A model generated the notes under the pieces. That model saw nothing but the letters and a program-made list of their open reading frames with translations, was not told the origin of the DNA and searched no databases. The position numbers and the translations under genes were made by a program. This document shows positions 1 to 5,749 of a stretch of DNA of 9,448 nt, piece after piece. The first letter of the stretch is position 1, and the number at the start of each line of letters is the position of its first letter. The DNA is from JBBDNV01 sp040877415. Its GTDB lineage: Bacteria; Planctomycetota; Planctomycetia; Pirellulales; PALSA-1355. The stretch lies in NCBI GenBank assembly GCA_040877415.1, contig JBBDNV010000206.1:1-9448 (forward strand). Reading direction: 5' to 3'.

Positions 1-1
1 G

Positions 2-724
2 CGCGTGATCGGCTACATCCGCAACGCGCGCAACCCGGGCATCGTCGATCCCACGATGTCGGTGATTCAGTTGATCGGCCAGGATGACAAGCCGATCGCC
101 ACCCTTGTCAACTTCGCCTGTCACGTCGAAGGACTCGAAGCGGGCGTGGCCGAGCTGAGCGCCGATTTTCCCGGCTACATGTGCGAGGCGATTCGCGCCG
201 ACGGCGGCGGCCAGGCGGTGTTTCTCAACGGCGCCGTGGGAGGCATGATCAGCGGCGACAGCAAGGCGCGCACGCACGAGGAAGCAAAGGTCACGGGTTT
301 CGGACTGGCGGCGCTTGTGAAAGAATTGGCCGCCACGGCCCAGCCGCCGGCGACGTTCCACTATGGCGTCGAGACCCGCAAGGTGACGTTCCCGATGACC
401 AACCCACGCTTTCTGCCTTTGTATATGGCCCGCGGCGGTCTGGACGAGGGGCGCGCGTCGAGCGAAATGGCGCTGATTACGCTCGGCGAAGCGCAGCTTG
501 TGACCTTGCCCGGCGAACTTTTGCCGGAAGTCAGCTTCGAGATTCAAGAGAAGATGAGCGGCTTTCCGCGGATCCTGATCGGCCTTGCGAACGACGAGTT
601 GGGCTACATCATTCCCGAGTACGACTTCCGCTCCGACGGCTATGAGGAAACCATGTCGCAAGGCAAAGGCACCGCCCCGGCGGTGCGTGAAGCGGCCGTC
701 AAGCTTTTGGCGGGCGAGAAGTGA
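2..724 (+). CDS. Neutral/alkaline ceramidase-like protein, C-terminal part (5' end outside window)
   Basis: The reading frame is open to the left edge, so the true start lies upstream; the GTG at 5 is internal. About 240 residues are visible. Features resembling the neutral/alkaline non-lysosomal ceramidase N-terminal domain family are the stretch IATLVNFACHVEGLEAG (near residues 31-47), then SADFPGY, then FLNGAVGGM, and near the C-terminus LANDELGYIIPEYDF followed by a YEE...GKGTAP segment. In ceramidases the family hydrolyses the N-acyl bond of ceramide with a zinc ion; the NFACH histidine is the kind of residue that would bind it. Many bacterial relatives lack a proven substrate and the catalytic N-terminal part is missing here, so activity is unproven. 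These proteins are usually secreted, but no leader can be checked. The gene ends 60 bp before the endonuclease on the same strand, so read-through is possible. Confidence 0.7.
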   Translation, partial: RVIGYIRNARNPGIVDPTMSVIQLIGQDDKPIATLVNFACHVEGLEAGVAELSADFPGYMCEAIRADGGGQAVFLNGAVGGMISGDSKARTHEEAKVTGFGLAALVKELAATAQPPATFHYGVETRKVTFPMTNPRFLPLYMARGGLDEGRASSEMALITLGEAQLVTLPGELLPEVSFEIQEKMSGFPRILIGLANDELGYIIPEYDFRSDGYEETMSQGKGTAPAVREAAVKLLAGEK

Positions 725-773
725 CGTTTAGAAGCCAATCGAAATTCTTGCGTTTGGCACACGAGTTCAGGAA

Positions 774-779
774 AAGGGG
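774..779 (+). promoter_or_regulatory. Ribosome binding site of the endonuclease
   Basis: AAGGGG lies 5 nt before the ATG at 785. It supports that start and leaves a 60-bp gap after the preceding gene. I found no convincing -35/-10 pair in 725-784. Confidence 0.45.
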
Positions 780-784
780 CGCGC

Positions 785-1444
785 ATGGGACTGGATCTCA
801 TCCCACCCAAGATGCGCAAGCGTTTTCAGATCGAGGAGCGCCGACATGCATGCGCGATCCTAGCACAAGATTTCCAGGAAGAACTCTCCGACATTCTTGG
901 CTGCTTAGGCAACTTCAAACTTGTCCGTAGCGAAATAGCCGTTGGTGGTGGCGGTCGTAGCAAAATCACGGAACGCCTGGACGGTTATTTTCGCAGCCGC
1001 GGCTGGAGGAAGAAAACGCATTCCATGTCCATGGTGGTCGACGGCAATGAGCGTCCCTTGGGAACTCACGAGATCGATAACCAGAAGGGGCGCATAGCAG
1101 TAGAAGTTGAATGGAACAACAAAGACCCATTCTTCGCCCGGGACTTGAACGCGTTCCGGCTACTGCATGAACTAGACATCATTTCCGTTGGAGTTATTAT
1201 CACGCGAACCAATGAGCTGCAAGACATTTTTGACAGACTAGGCTTCGCGCAAGACAAGCGCGGTCGATGGGGGCCAATCGGCGCAAAATATCGGGGATCG
1301 ACGACCCACTGGAGCAAGCTGATGCCGCTCGTCAATCGAGGTGGCGGAGGGGCGTGTCCATTGCTCTTGGTGGGAATCCGGGCAGTGTGCTATCGCGACG
1401 ACATTCCCGACGTGCCATTGGTGCTCACTGACCCGACTAAGTGA
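785..1444 (+). CDS. BglII-like type II restriction endonuclease
   Basis: This 219-residue protein is predicted to cut double-stranded DNA at a short specific site as the restriction half of a type II restriction-modification system. Its length is close to that of BglII (223 residues, from memory). The best evidence is the active-site segment: D98, then E107-x-E109 followed by W-N-N-K-D-P-F. This matches the spacing of BglII, where I recall D84, E93 and Q95 followed by a similar SNYPF segment. A hydrophobic strand IISVGVIIT (132-140) follows, as in that family. A Gly-rich loop (GGGG, 54-57) precedes the core. The gene converges on and overlaps a DNA methyltransferase, which strongly supports the role. 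Local base composition (52-53% GC in two sampled lines) is lower than in the flanking genes, suggesting transfer. The recognition site cannot be read from the sequence; BglII/BstYI relatives cut AGATCT or RGATCY. Confidence 0.8.
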   Translation: MGLDLIPPKMRKRFQIEERRHACAILAQDFQEELSDILGCLGNFKLVRSEIAVGGGGRSKITERLDGYFRSRGWRKKTHSMSMVVDGNERPLGTHEIDNQKGRIAVEVEWNNKDPFFARDLNAFRLLHELDIISVGVIITRTNELQDIFDRLGFAQDKRGRWGPIGAKYRGSTTHWSKLMPLVNRGGGGACPLLLVGIRAVCYRDDIPDVPLVLTDPTK

Positions 1445-2037
1445 CCGTTATAGGCTTTGTAGATCGGCCGCGTGTGCAAGTAGGTGTCGAGTTCATCGCC
1501 CCACTGCACCCATCCGTTGCGCCGCTCCCTGGCGAATAGCTCCAGGAACGGGCCTAGGCTGCACGCTTCGATGATTTCGAAGACTTCATCTGGTTTGCGT
1601 GAATGTTCTTGCTTGCGCGTGCGGAAGAGGTTGACCTGGGTTCGCCCTGGCTTAAGCGTCCGTAGCTTGCCTCGTGTGCCGAATAAAAGCAGTTCTGTCA
1701 CGTTGCGAAAATAGAATCCGACGCCGCGACCGTCCGGACCACCGTCCTTGCGGACCTTGTACCAAACGATGTTGGTTTTGTAGCTGAAGCCCCAGGCCCG
1801 CATGACGGACAAGCCCTCTTCGAGAAGTGCGTTCGGACACCACAAGTACAGATGGCTTTTTTCCGCCACATGAAACGGAATTGGCATCGCACGAATCTCG
1901 TCAAAGCTCATCGTGCGATACCGGCGCAGACGTTTGTGTTCGGGCGCAACCTTACCCGTCCGGTTTTGGAACTGCCAAGGCGGATCGGCGAGAATCGTTC
2001 CGAAATGATGCGATTTGAGTCCTGGCAGCCCACTCAT
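1390..2037 (-). CDS. MT-A70 family adenine-specific DNA methyltransferase
   Basis: This 215-residue protein probably transfers a methyl group from S-adenosylmethionine to adenine N6 in the site cut by the convergent endonuclease, protecting host DNA. The catalytic DPPW motif is at residues 18-21, preceded by the hydrophobic strand TILA. The block EHSRKPDE (144-151), then LELFARERRNGWVQWGDEL (165-183), is typical of MT-A70 enzymes and includes the SAM-binding region after the catalytic motif (circularly permuted order). Motif SHLYLWCP (61-68) is also characteristic. The last ~18 codons, beyond the conserved domain, are antisense to the endonuclease 3' end. The ATG at 2037 is chosen because AAAGGAG lies 6 nt upstream and a near-consensus promoter lies 42 bp upstream. 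BglII itself is, as I recall, paired with an N4-cytosine methyltransferase, so this pairing differs. RNA methylation is an alternative role, less likely given the neighbour. Confidence 0.85.
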   Translation of the reverse strand: MSGLPGLKSHHFGTILADPPWQFQNRTGKVAPEHKRLRRYRTMSFDEIRAMPIPFHVAEKSHLYLWCPNALLEEGLSVMRAWGFSYKTNIVWYKVRKDGGPDGRGVGFYFRNVTELLLFGTRGKLRTLKPGRTQVNLFRTRKQEHSRKPDEVFEIIEACSLGPFLELFARERRNGWVQWGDELDTYLHTRPIYKAYNGHLVGSVSTNGTSGMSSR

Positions 2038-2043
2038 TGCCGA

Positions 2044-2050
2044 CTCCTTT
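2044..2050 (-). promoter_or_regulatory. Ribosome binding site of the methyltransferase
   Basis: On the minus strand AAAGGAG lies 6 nt before the ATG at 2037. It is a good Shine-Dalgarno match and fixes the start. Confidence 0.7.
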
Positions 2051-2078
2051 CAATTAGGTGGCATGCGGCCTTGCGGAT

Positions 2079-2107
2079 TTTATAGCCGAACAGTGAACAC
2101 TTGTCAA
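2079..2107 (-). promoter_or_regulatory. Sigma70-type promoter of the methyltransferase
   Basis: On the minus strand TTGACA (2102-2107, perfect -35) is followed by exactly 17 bp and TATAAA (2079-2084, five of six for -10). Transcription would start near 2072, giving a ~35-nt leader before the ATG at 2037. The spacer holds AGTG-TT-CACT, a short inverted repeat. Heptamers ATTAGGT (2053-2059) and ACCTAAT (2107-2113) flank the promoter as an inverted repeat. This is the strongest promoter match in the window; its regulation is not established. Confidence 0.75.
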
Positions 2108-2134
2108 CCTAATGACCGCTCCACCGTTTTGCGT

Positions 2135-2177
2135 CGCCGACAACAAGATTTCGATCTCGTCGGCGTCTTGATTTTTT
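2135..2177 (+). other. Stem-loop followed by a T-run, terminator-like
   Basis: CGCCGAC (2135-2141) pairs with GTCGGCG (2159-2165). Inside, AGAT and ATCT pair around a TTCG tetraloop (2146-2157), with an asymmetric internal loop between the two stems. Six T residues follow at 2172-2177 after a 6-nt gap. On the plus strand this resembles a weak Rho-independent terminator, but no plus-strand gene ends just before it. It may mark the boundary of the restriction-modification module or insulate the downstream operon. Confidence 0.35.
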
Positions 2178-2191
2178 GGCGCGGACCAGTT

Positions 2192-2208
2192 ACTTTGTAA
2201 TACAAAGT
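2192..2208. promoter_or_regulatory. Perfect 17-bp palindromic operator upstream of the membrane protein/winged-helix operon
   Basis: ACTTTGTA-A-TACAAAGT has two perfect 8-nt arms around a central A. A 15/17 copy lies just before the oxidoreductase gene at 3363. Repetition in front of two neighbouring transcription units, with a winged-helix regulator between them, suggests binding by that regulator. The site lies 93 bp before the ATG at 2302, where a promoter would be expected; I could not place a clear -35/-10 pair. Confidence 0.7.
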
Positions 2209-2250
2209 GCCTTGTGTTCTCGTCCCGGGCTGAGATAAAGGTGACATGCC

Positions 2251-2274
2251 CGGAGGGAATCACCTATTCCTCCG
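2251..2274 (+). other. Hairpin in the leader of the membrane-protein gene
   Basis: CGGAGGGAAT (2251-2260) can pair with ATTCCTCCG (2266-2274) around the loop CACCT, with one bulged G. It lies between the operator and the ATG at 2302 and would be in the 5' leader if transcription starts near the operator. It contains a GGAGG that serves no visible start. Its function is unknown. Confidence 0.4.
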
Positions 2275-2301
2275 CAGCGCATCCAGTGGTCAGGGTTTTG
2301 C

Positions 2302-2907
2302 ATGGAACTTCGCGATGCGTTGACGCAGATCGCCGAAATTCGCCGGCAGATGGCCAAGGGGGACGTGTTTCGCGGCTTCCGCTCGGCGCCGGTCGCGGCC
2401 TCCGGCTTGCTGGCCCTGTCGGCCTCCATCGCGCAGCCCTATGTGGTCGCCAATCCGGCCGGCGACATCGCGACCTATCTGTGGCTGTGGATCTCGATGG
2501 CGGTGCTCTCCGTCGTGGGAGTGGCGGTCGAAATGGGCGTGCGCATGTATTGGACGCACGACTGGACATATCTGGAACCGACCCGGCTGGCGCTTGAGCA
2601 GTTTTTGCCCTCGGTGATCGCCGGCGTGCTGGTGACCGTGGTGCTGGTGCGGCACGCGCCGGCGAACGTGGCGCTACTGCCGGGATTGTGGCAGATCATT
2701 TTCAGCTTGGGCATTTTCGCCTTCGCACGGCTGCTGCCCCGGCCGATCTTTGCCGTGGCGGGTTTTTACCTGTTCACGGGAATTGTCGTGCTCGTGTGGG
2801 CCCACGATGGTTTTTCGCTTTCGCCGTGGTGCATGGGCGTGCCGTTTGCGGTCGGCCAATTGACGGCGGCCGCGATTCTGTATTGGACCCTGGAGCGACG
2901 CGCATGA
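2302..2907 (+). CDS. Predicted six-helix membrane protein of unknown function
   Basis: This 201-residue protein starts with a charged amphipathic segment (MELRDALTQIAEIRRQMAKGDVFRG as a region, residues 1-25) and then shows about six hydrophobic stretches: roughly 30-47, 57-78, 101-118, 123-143, 147-167 and 176-195. I see no catalytic motif or metal-binding cluster and do not assign a function. I have the impression that similar proteins accompany small winged-helix regulators in planctomycetes and acidobacteria, but cannot verify it here. The ATG at 2302 has CAGGG 6 nt upstream. The stop overlaps the next start (ATGA at 2904-2907), so the two genes are almost certainly translationally coupled and co-transcribed. 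A perfect palindrome at 2192-2208 is the likely operator. A membrane sensor or partner for the regulator is possible but is inference only. Confidence 0.8.
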   Translation: MELRDALTQIAEIRRQMAKGDVFRGFRSAPVAASGLLALSASIAQPYVVANPAGDIATYLWLWISMAVLSVVGVAVEMGVRMYWTHDWTYLEPTRLALEQFLPSVIAGVLVTVVLVRHAPANVALLPGLWQIIFSLGIFAFARLLPRPIFAVAGFYLFTGIVVLVWAHDGFSLSPWCMGVPFAVGQLTAAAILYWTLERRA

Positions 2908-3299
2908 AAGAGCCCGCGAAATCGCCGAAAACGAAAGCGCCTTTCGCCTACGAAGGCCTGGAGCGCGTGATTCACGAGAAGGCGCGGCTGGGAATCCTGG
3001 CCTCGCTGGCCACGCACGGCGACGGAGTGGCCTTCTCCGATCTGAAACAACAGTGCGCGCTGACCGACGGCAACCTGAATCGCCATTTGCAGGTGCTGCA
3101 GGAGGCCGGCCTCGTGGACGTGCGCAAGGATTTTGGCAAGCGGCGGCCGCAAACGCTTTGCCGGCTCACCCCGGAAGGGCGGCGCCGGTTCGTCGACTAC
3201 ATCGGCGTCCTGGAACTGGTTGTCGAAGACGCGCTGGAAGCGGGACGCGCCGAAGCGGCCGCCGCCAAGCGACTTGGCCAAGGCTTCTCGCCCGCGTGA
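2904..3299 (+). CDS. Small winged-helix transcriptional regulator (MarR-like / HTH_34 type)
   Basis: This 131-residue DNA-binding protein has a winged-helix domain over most of its length: helix HEKARLGILASL (about 23-34), the helix-turn-helix FSDLKQQCALTDGNLNRHLQVLQEAGLV region (44-71) and a wing rich in basic residues, KDFGKRRPQTLCRLTPEGRRRF (about 74-95), ending with a C-terminal helix rich in Ala and Glu that may mediate dimerisation. The ATG at 2904 is preferred over longer in-frame starts because it overlaps the upstream stop by ATGA and has GGAG 8 nt upstream; longer versions would run far into the membrane-protein gene. No ligand-binding domain is present, so the effector may be a small molecule at the dimer interface or the partner membrane protein. 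It is the obvious candidate to bind the ACTTTGTA palindromes at 2192-2208 and 3339-3355, which would make it autoregulatory and a regulator of the next gene. Confidence 0.85.
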   Translation: MKEPAKSPKTKAPFAYEGLERVIHEKARLGILASLATHGDGVAFSDLKQQCALTDGNLNRHLQVLQEAGLVDVRKDFGKRRPQTLCRLTPEGRRRFVDYIGVLELVVEDALEAGRAEAAAAKRLGQGFSPA

Positions 3300-3338
3300 C
3301 GCGCACGAGGCGCCATTTGGATTTTTTTTTGCCCCAAA

Positions 3339-3355
3339 ACTTTGCAGTACAAAGT
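3339..3355. promoter_or_regulatory. Second copy of the ACTTTGTA palindrome, before the oxidoreductase
   Basis: ACTTTGCAGTACAAAGT matches the perfect palindrome at 2192-2208 at 15 of 17 positions; the differences are at the centre (3347) and at one left-arm base (3345). It ends 7 bp before the ATG at 3363, so a bound regulator would block the promoter or start of this gene. A run of nine T residues (3322-3330) lies just upstream. No clear -35/-10 pair was found. Confidence 0.65.
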
Positions 3356-3362
3356 AAGTTTC

Positions 3363-4553
3363 ATGGAACAATATGACGTGCTGGTGGTGGGAGCGGGGCT
3401 GGCCGGCCTGCAGTGTACGCGGCTTTTGGCCGGTTACGGATTGCGCGTGTTGCTGGTGGACCGCAAGCGGTCGCCCGACGAGGCGATTCACACGACCGGC
3501 ATCTTCGTCGAGCGTTCGATCGAGGATTTTGCCCTGCCATCGGCTTACCTTGGACCGCCGATCCGGCACGTGACGCTGTATTCGCCCGCAGGGCGGCAAG
3601 TGGAGCTGGCAAGCGAAAAGGACGAGTTTCGCATCGGCCGCATGGGTCCGCTCTATCTGCGGTTGCTGAAGGATTGCCGCGCCGCCGGCGCCGAGTGGCT
3701 GGGAGCGACCAGTTTTTGCGGCTGCGAGGCGGCCGACGGCGGGTCGCTCGTGCATTTGAAGAGCTCGGGCCGGGACGAGTCGGTGCACGCGCGGTACCTG
3801 GTGGGCGCCGACGGGGCCGATTCGCGCGTCGCGCGCGAGTTAGGGCTGAGCGAAAACCGGCGCTTGATCGTGGGCCTGGAAGAAGTCTATGAGCGCCGCT
3901 CGCTGGACGCCCGGCCGCGGTTGCACTGCTTTTTCGATCGTCGCGTGGCCCCGGGCTACATCGCCTGGATCGCCGACGACGGCACGAGCGTGCACGTCGG
4001 CGTCGGCGGCTACCCGGCGAAATTTCAGCCGGCGCTTGCGCTTGCGCAATTTCGCGCAAGCGTCGAATCGATCGCGGCCTTGGGCGGCGCAAAGCTGGTG
4101 GAGCGCCGGGCCGGACGCATCCCGGTGGGCAGCATCCTCGCGAACCTGGCCAACCGGCGGGGCTTGCTCATTGGCGATGCCGCCGGAGCGGTCTCGCCGC
4201 TCTCGGCCGGCGGGCTCGATCCTTGCCTGCGACTCTCCCAGCTCGCGGCCACCGCGACCTGGCGGTTCCTTTCGACCGGCGACGCGTCGCACCTGGCCCT
4301 GTACGACGGCCGAACGTTTCGCCGCCGCTATCGGGCCCGCCGCGCGCTGCGCGCCGTTTACGATCTGGCCGGTTCGAACGCGATGCTGGAAGCCGGCTTC
4401 GCGCTGTTGCGTCTGCGCGCGGGCCGGTCGCTCGCGCGGCGCATCTTTTTCGGCCGCGGATCGTTTCCCGATCCAGTCAGCGTCGAGCGGCCCGGCCGGG
4501 GAAAGCGTGGTTCATCGAAGCCCGAGAAGCACGAGGCCGTCGCGGTGAATTAG
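3363..4553 (+). CDS. FAD-dependent oxidoreductase, geranylgeranyl-reductase-like
   Basis: This 396-residue flavoprotein has the three FAD signatures of the PHBH-type fold: the N-terminal dinucleotide motif GAGLAG (10-15) after strand YDVLVV, the DG motif LVGADGADSRVARELG (147-161), and the GD motif LLIGDAAGAVSPLSAGG (268-284). Related enzymes reduce isoprenoid double bonds or hydroxylate aromatics; the GD-region sequence most resembles the geranylgeranyl reductase/FixC side, as in synthesis of saturated lipid chains or pigments. The substrate cannot be told. The ATG at 3363 is chosen since upstream in-frame starts fall inside the palindrome at 3339-3355; the Shine-Dalgarno is weak. The C-terminal ~25 residues are charged and low in complexity, and their last part overlaps the convergent amidohydrolase gene by 42 bp. 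The palindrome before the start suggests control by the winged-helix protein at 2904. Confidence 0.8.
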   Translation: MEQYDVLVVGAGLAGLQCTRLLAGYGLRVLLVDRKRSPDEAIHTTGIFVERSIEDFALPSAYLGPPIRHVTLYSPAGRQVELASEKDEFRIGRMGPLYLRLLKDCRAAGAEWLGATSFCGCEAADGGSLVHLKSSGRDESVHARYLVGADGADSRVARELGLSENRRLIVGLEEVYERRSLDARPRLHCFFDRRVAPGYIAWIADDGTSVHVGVGGYPAKFQPALALAQFRASVESIAALGGAKLVERRAGRIPVGSILANLANRRGLLIGDAAGAVSPLSAGGLDPCLRLSQLAATATWRFLSTGDASHLALYDGRTFRRRYRARRALRAVYDLAGSNAMLEAGFALLRLRAGRSLARRIFFGRGSFPDPVSVERPGRGKRGSSKPEKHEAVAVN

Positions 4554-5357
4554 CGCTTCGATCGCGCGTTCGTCGAGACGCGGCAAGGCGGTGCCTTCGA
4601 GCATGCCGTTGAGCGACCGTAAGCCGTCGATCGAAGCATTCACCGTCGTGAACGGATAGTCGCTGCCGAACAAAAGCTTGGGCCACACGCCGTATTCCTG
4701 CACCAGCATCAGGCTGTGATAAAGCTGAAACGGCCGGTAGTGCAGGGCGCTCATGTCGGCGTACACGTTCGGATGCTTGCGAATGACGGCCACGCACTCG
4801 CCCTCGTAGGGATGGCCCAAGTGGGCCAGGATCATCTTCACTTCCGGAAATCGGATCGCGACCCGGTCCAGATGCCGCGGCAGCGTGCATTCGAGCACGG
4901 CCTGGGAAATGAACGTCGTGCCGGTGTGCAAAAGGACCGGCAGGTGATGCCGCGCGGCGTAGGCCCACAGCGGATCGAGCAGGTTTTCGTCGGGGCGATA
5001 ACCGGCGTACATCGGCAACAGCTTGATGCCGCGCAGGCCCAACTCCTGATGGCCCGCGTGCAATTCTTGCTGCCAGCCGTCCTGGGTCGGGTCGACCGAA
5101 AGGAATCCGATCAGCTTGTCGGGATGCGCGGCCACATAGTCGGCCACGTAGCGATCATCGACCCAAAGTCCGCTCGCTCGCGCCTTGCCGCCGAAGACGA
5201 TGGTGTGTGTGTCGGGCGTGGCCCCGCGCGAATAGTCCTCGAAGCGGACGGTCAGATCAACGTCGCCGCCGGCTTTTGCGCGTTTTGCCTGTGCTACAAA
5301 GTCATCGCCGAAATGCTCGGGAAAGCGCCAGGTGTGGCTATGCACGTCGATGATCAT
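4512..5357 (-). CDS. Amidohydrolase family protein (metal-dependent TIM barrel)
   Basis: This 281-residue protein belongs to the amidohydrolase-2 type (relatives include ACMS decarboxylase and 4-oxalomesaconate or gamma-resorcylate enzymes). Metal ligands are visible in order: the HxH pair H6 and H8 in DVHSH, H144 in LLHTG, H179 in AHLGHP, and D233 in FGSDYPF. IKLLP (111-115), typical of the barrel strand before the third ligand, is also present. The family hydrolyses or decarboxylates small organic acids and cyclic amides; the substrate is not evident. It is probably cytoplasmic, since no signal peptide is seen. The length fits the family. The start at 5357 places the HxH six residues in, as usual, but the ribosome binding site is weak. 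It converges with the FAD oxidoreductase and overlaps its end by 42 bp, so the two are not an operon. Confidence 0.85.
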   Translation of the reverse strand: MIIDVHSHTWRFPEHFGDDFVAQAKRAKAGGDVDLTVRFEDYSRGATPDTHTIVFGGKARASGLWVDDRYVADYVAAHPDKLIGFLSVDPTQDGWQQELHAGHQELGLRGIKLLPMYAGYRPDENLLDPLWAYAARHHLPVLLHTGTTFISQAVLECTLPRHLDRVAIRFPEVKMILAHLGHPYEGECVAVIRKHPNVYADMSALHYRPFQLYHSLMLVQEYGVWPKLLFGSDYPFTTVNASIDGLRSLNGMLEGTALPRLDERAIEALIHRDGLVLLGLR

Positions 5358-5375
5358 CGCAAGGGTCCCGGGGCC

Positions 5376-5484
5376 ATACTAACCCGAAGCGCGAGCGAGG
5401 GTTTTTTGTCGGACCGGATTCCAATCCGCGCGGGCAAGCAAGACCGAGGAACGAAGAACCCTCGCTGGCGCGTCGGGTTAGTAT
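5376..5484. repeat. REP-like inverted repeat element, 109 bp
   Basis: The left arm (5376-5403, starting ATACTAACCCGA and ending AGCGAGGGTT) is complementary to the right arm (5457-5484) at 26 of 28 positions. The inner part holds a second hairpin, CGGATT-CC-AATCCG (5415-5428). The whole could form a branched or cruciform structure. Translated on the minus strand it gives NPTRQRGFF and SLALRVS, peptides I recognise from many small predicted proteins of planctomycetes, so this is likely a dispersed genomic repeat rather than a gene. It lies between two minus-strand genes and could also end transcription from the M56 gene. Confidence 0.8.
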
Positions 5485-5488
5485 AAGG

Positions 5489-5511
5489 CATGCTCGCGAA
5501 GCGTGAGCATG
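5489..5511. repeat. Short hairpin next to the REP-like element
   Basis: CATGCTC (5489-5495) and GAGCATG (5505-5511) are perfect inverted repeats, and the intervening GCGAAGCGT extends the stem with a wobble and a 3-nt loop. It lies 4 bp from the REP-like element and may belong to the same compound repeat or act as a terminator. Confidence 0.6.
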
Positions 5512-5749
5512 GGATGCGGGCCTCGCGGTGGCAGGGCCAAAAAATGACCCCGGCGTGGGGCGGTGTCAAACCCGCGCGCCGGGGCGTCCCTGGTAGTCCG
5601 ATTTGGCGTCGCTGTTTCGACTTCCACCCACCCGCAGGCAAGGCGGAATTCGGCGACAACGGCGACGATATGGTTCCACCACCGGATACCCGGCTCCGGG
5701 CTCGAAAGATTCAGCCAGATTGAAATACTCAAATATCGCCCGGACGGGT
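5512..5749. other. Non-coding stretch downstream of the M56 gene
   Basis: I see no convincing gene here. A minus-strand frame starting with GTG at 5753, overlapping the M56 stop by GTGA, runs 91 codons to 5478 but crosses the hairpin at 5489-5511, matches nothing I recognise and has no typical start. The segment contains a T/A-poor GC-rich stretch (5540-5590) and nothing else structured enough to name. Confidence 0.5.

Noticed and set aside
2688..2903. Longer N-terminus for the winged-helix regulator
   Set aside because: It would lie inside the membrane-protein gene, whereas the ATGA overlap at 2904 and the GGAG upstream give a normal start.
2766..3788. Minus-strand open frame of 340 codons over the membrane-protein, regulator and oxidoreductase genes
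   Set aside because: It crosses three well-supported plus-strand genes and both promoter regions and has no recognisable domain.
5295..5302. A TACAAAGT half-site
   Set aside because: It lies inside the amidohydrolase coding region without a second arm.
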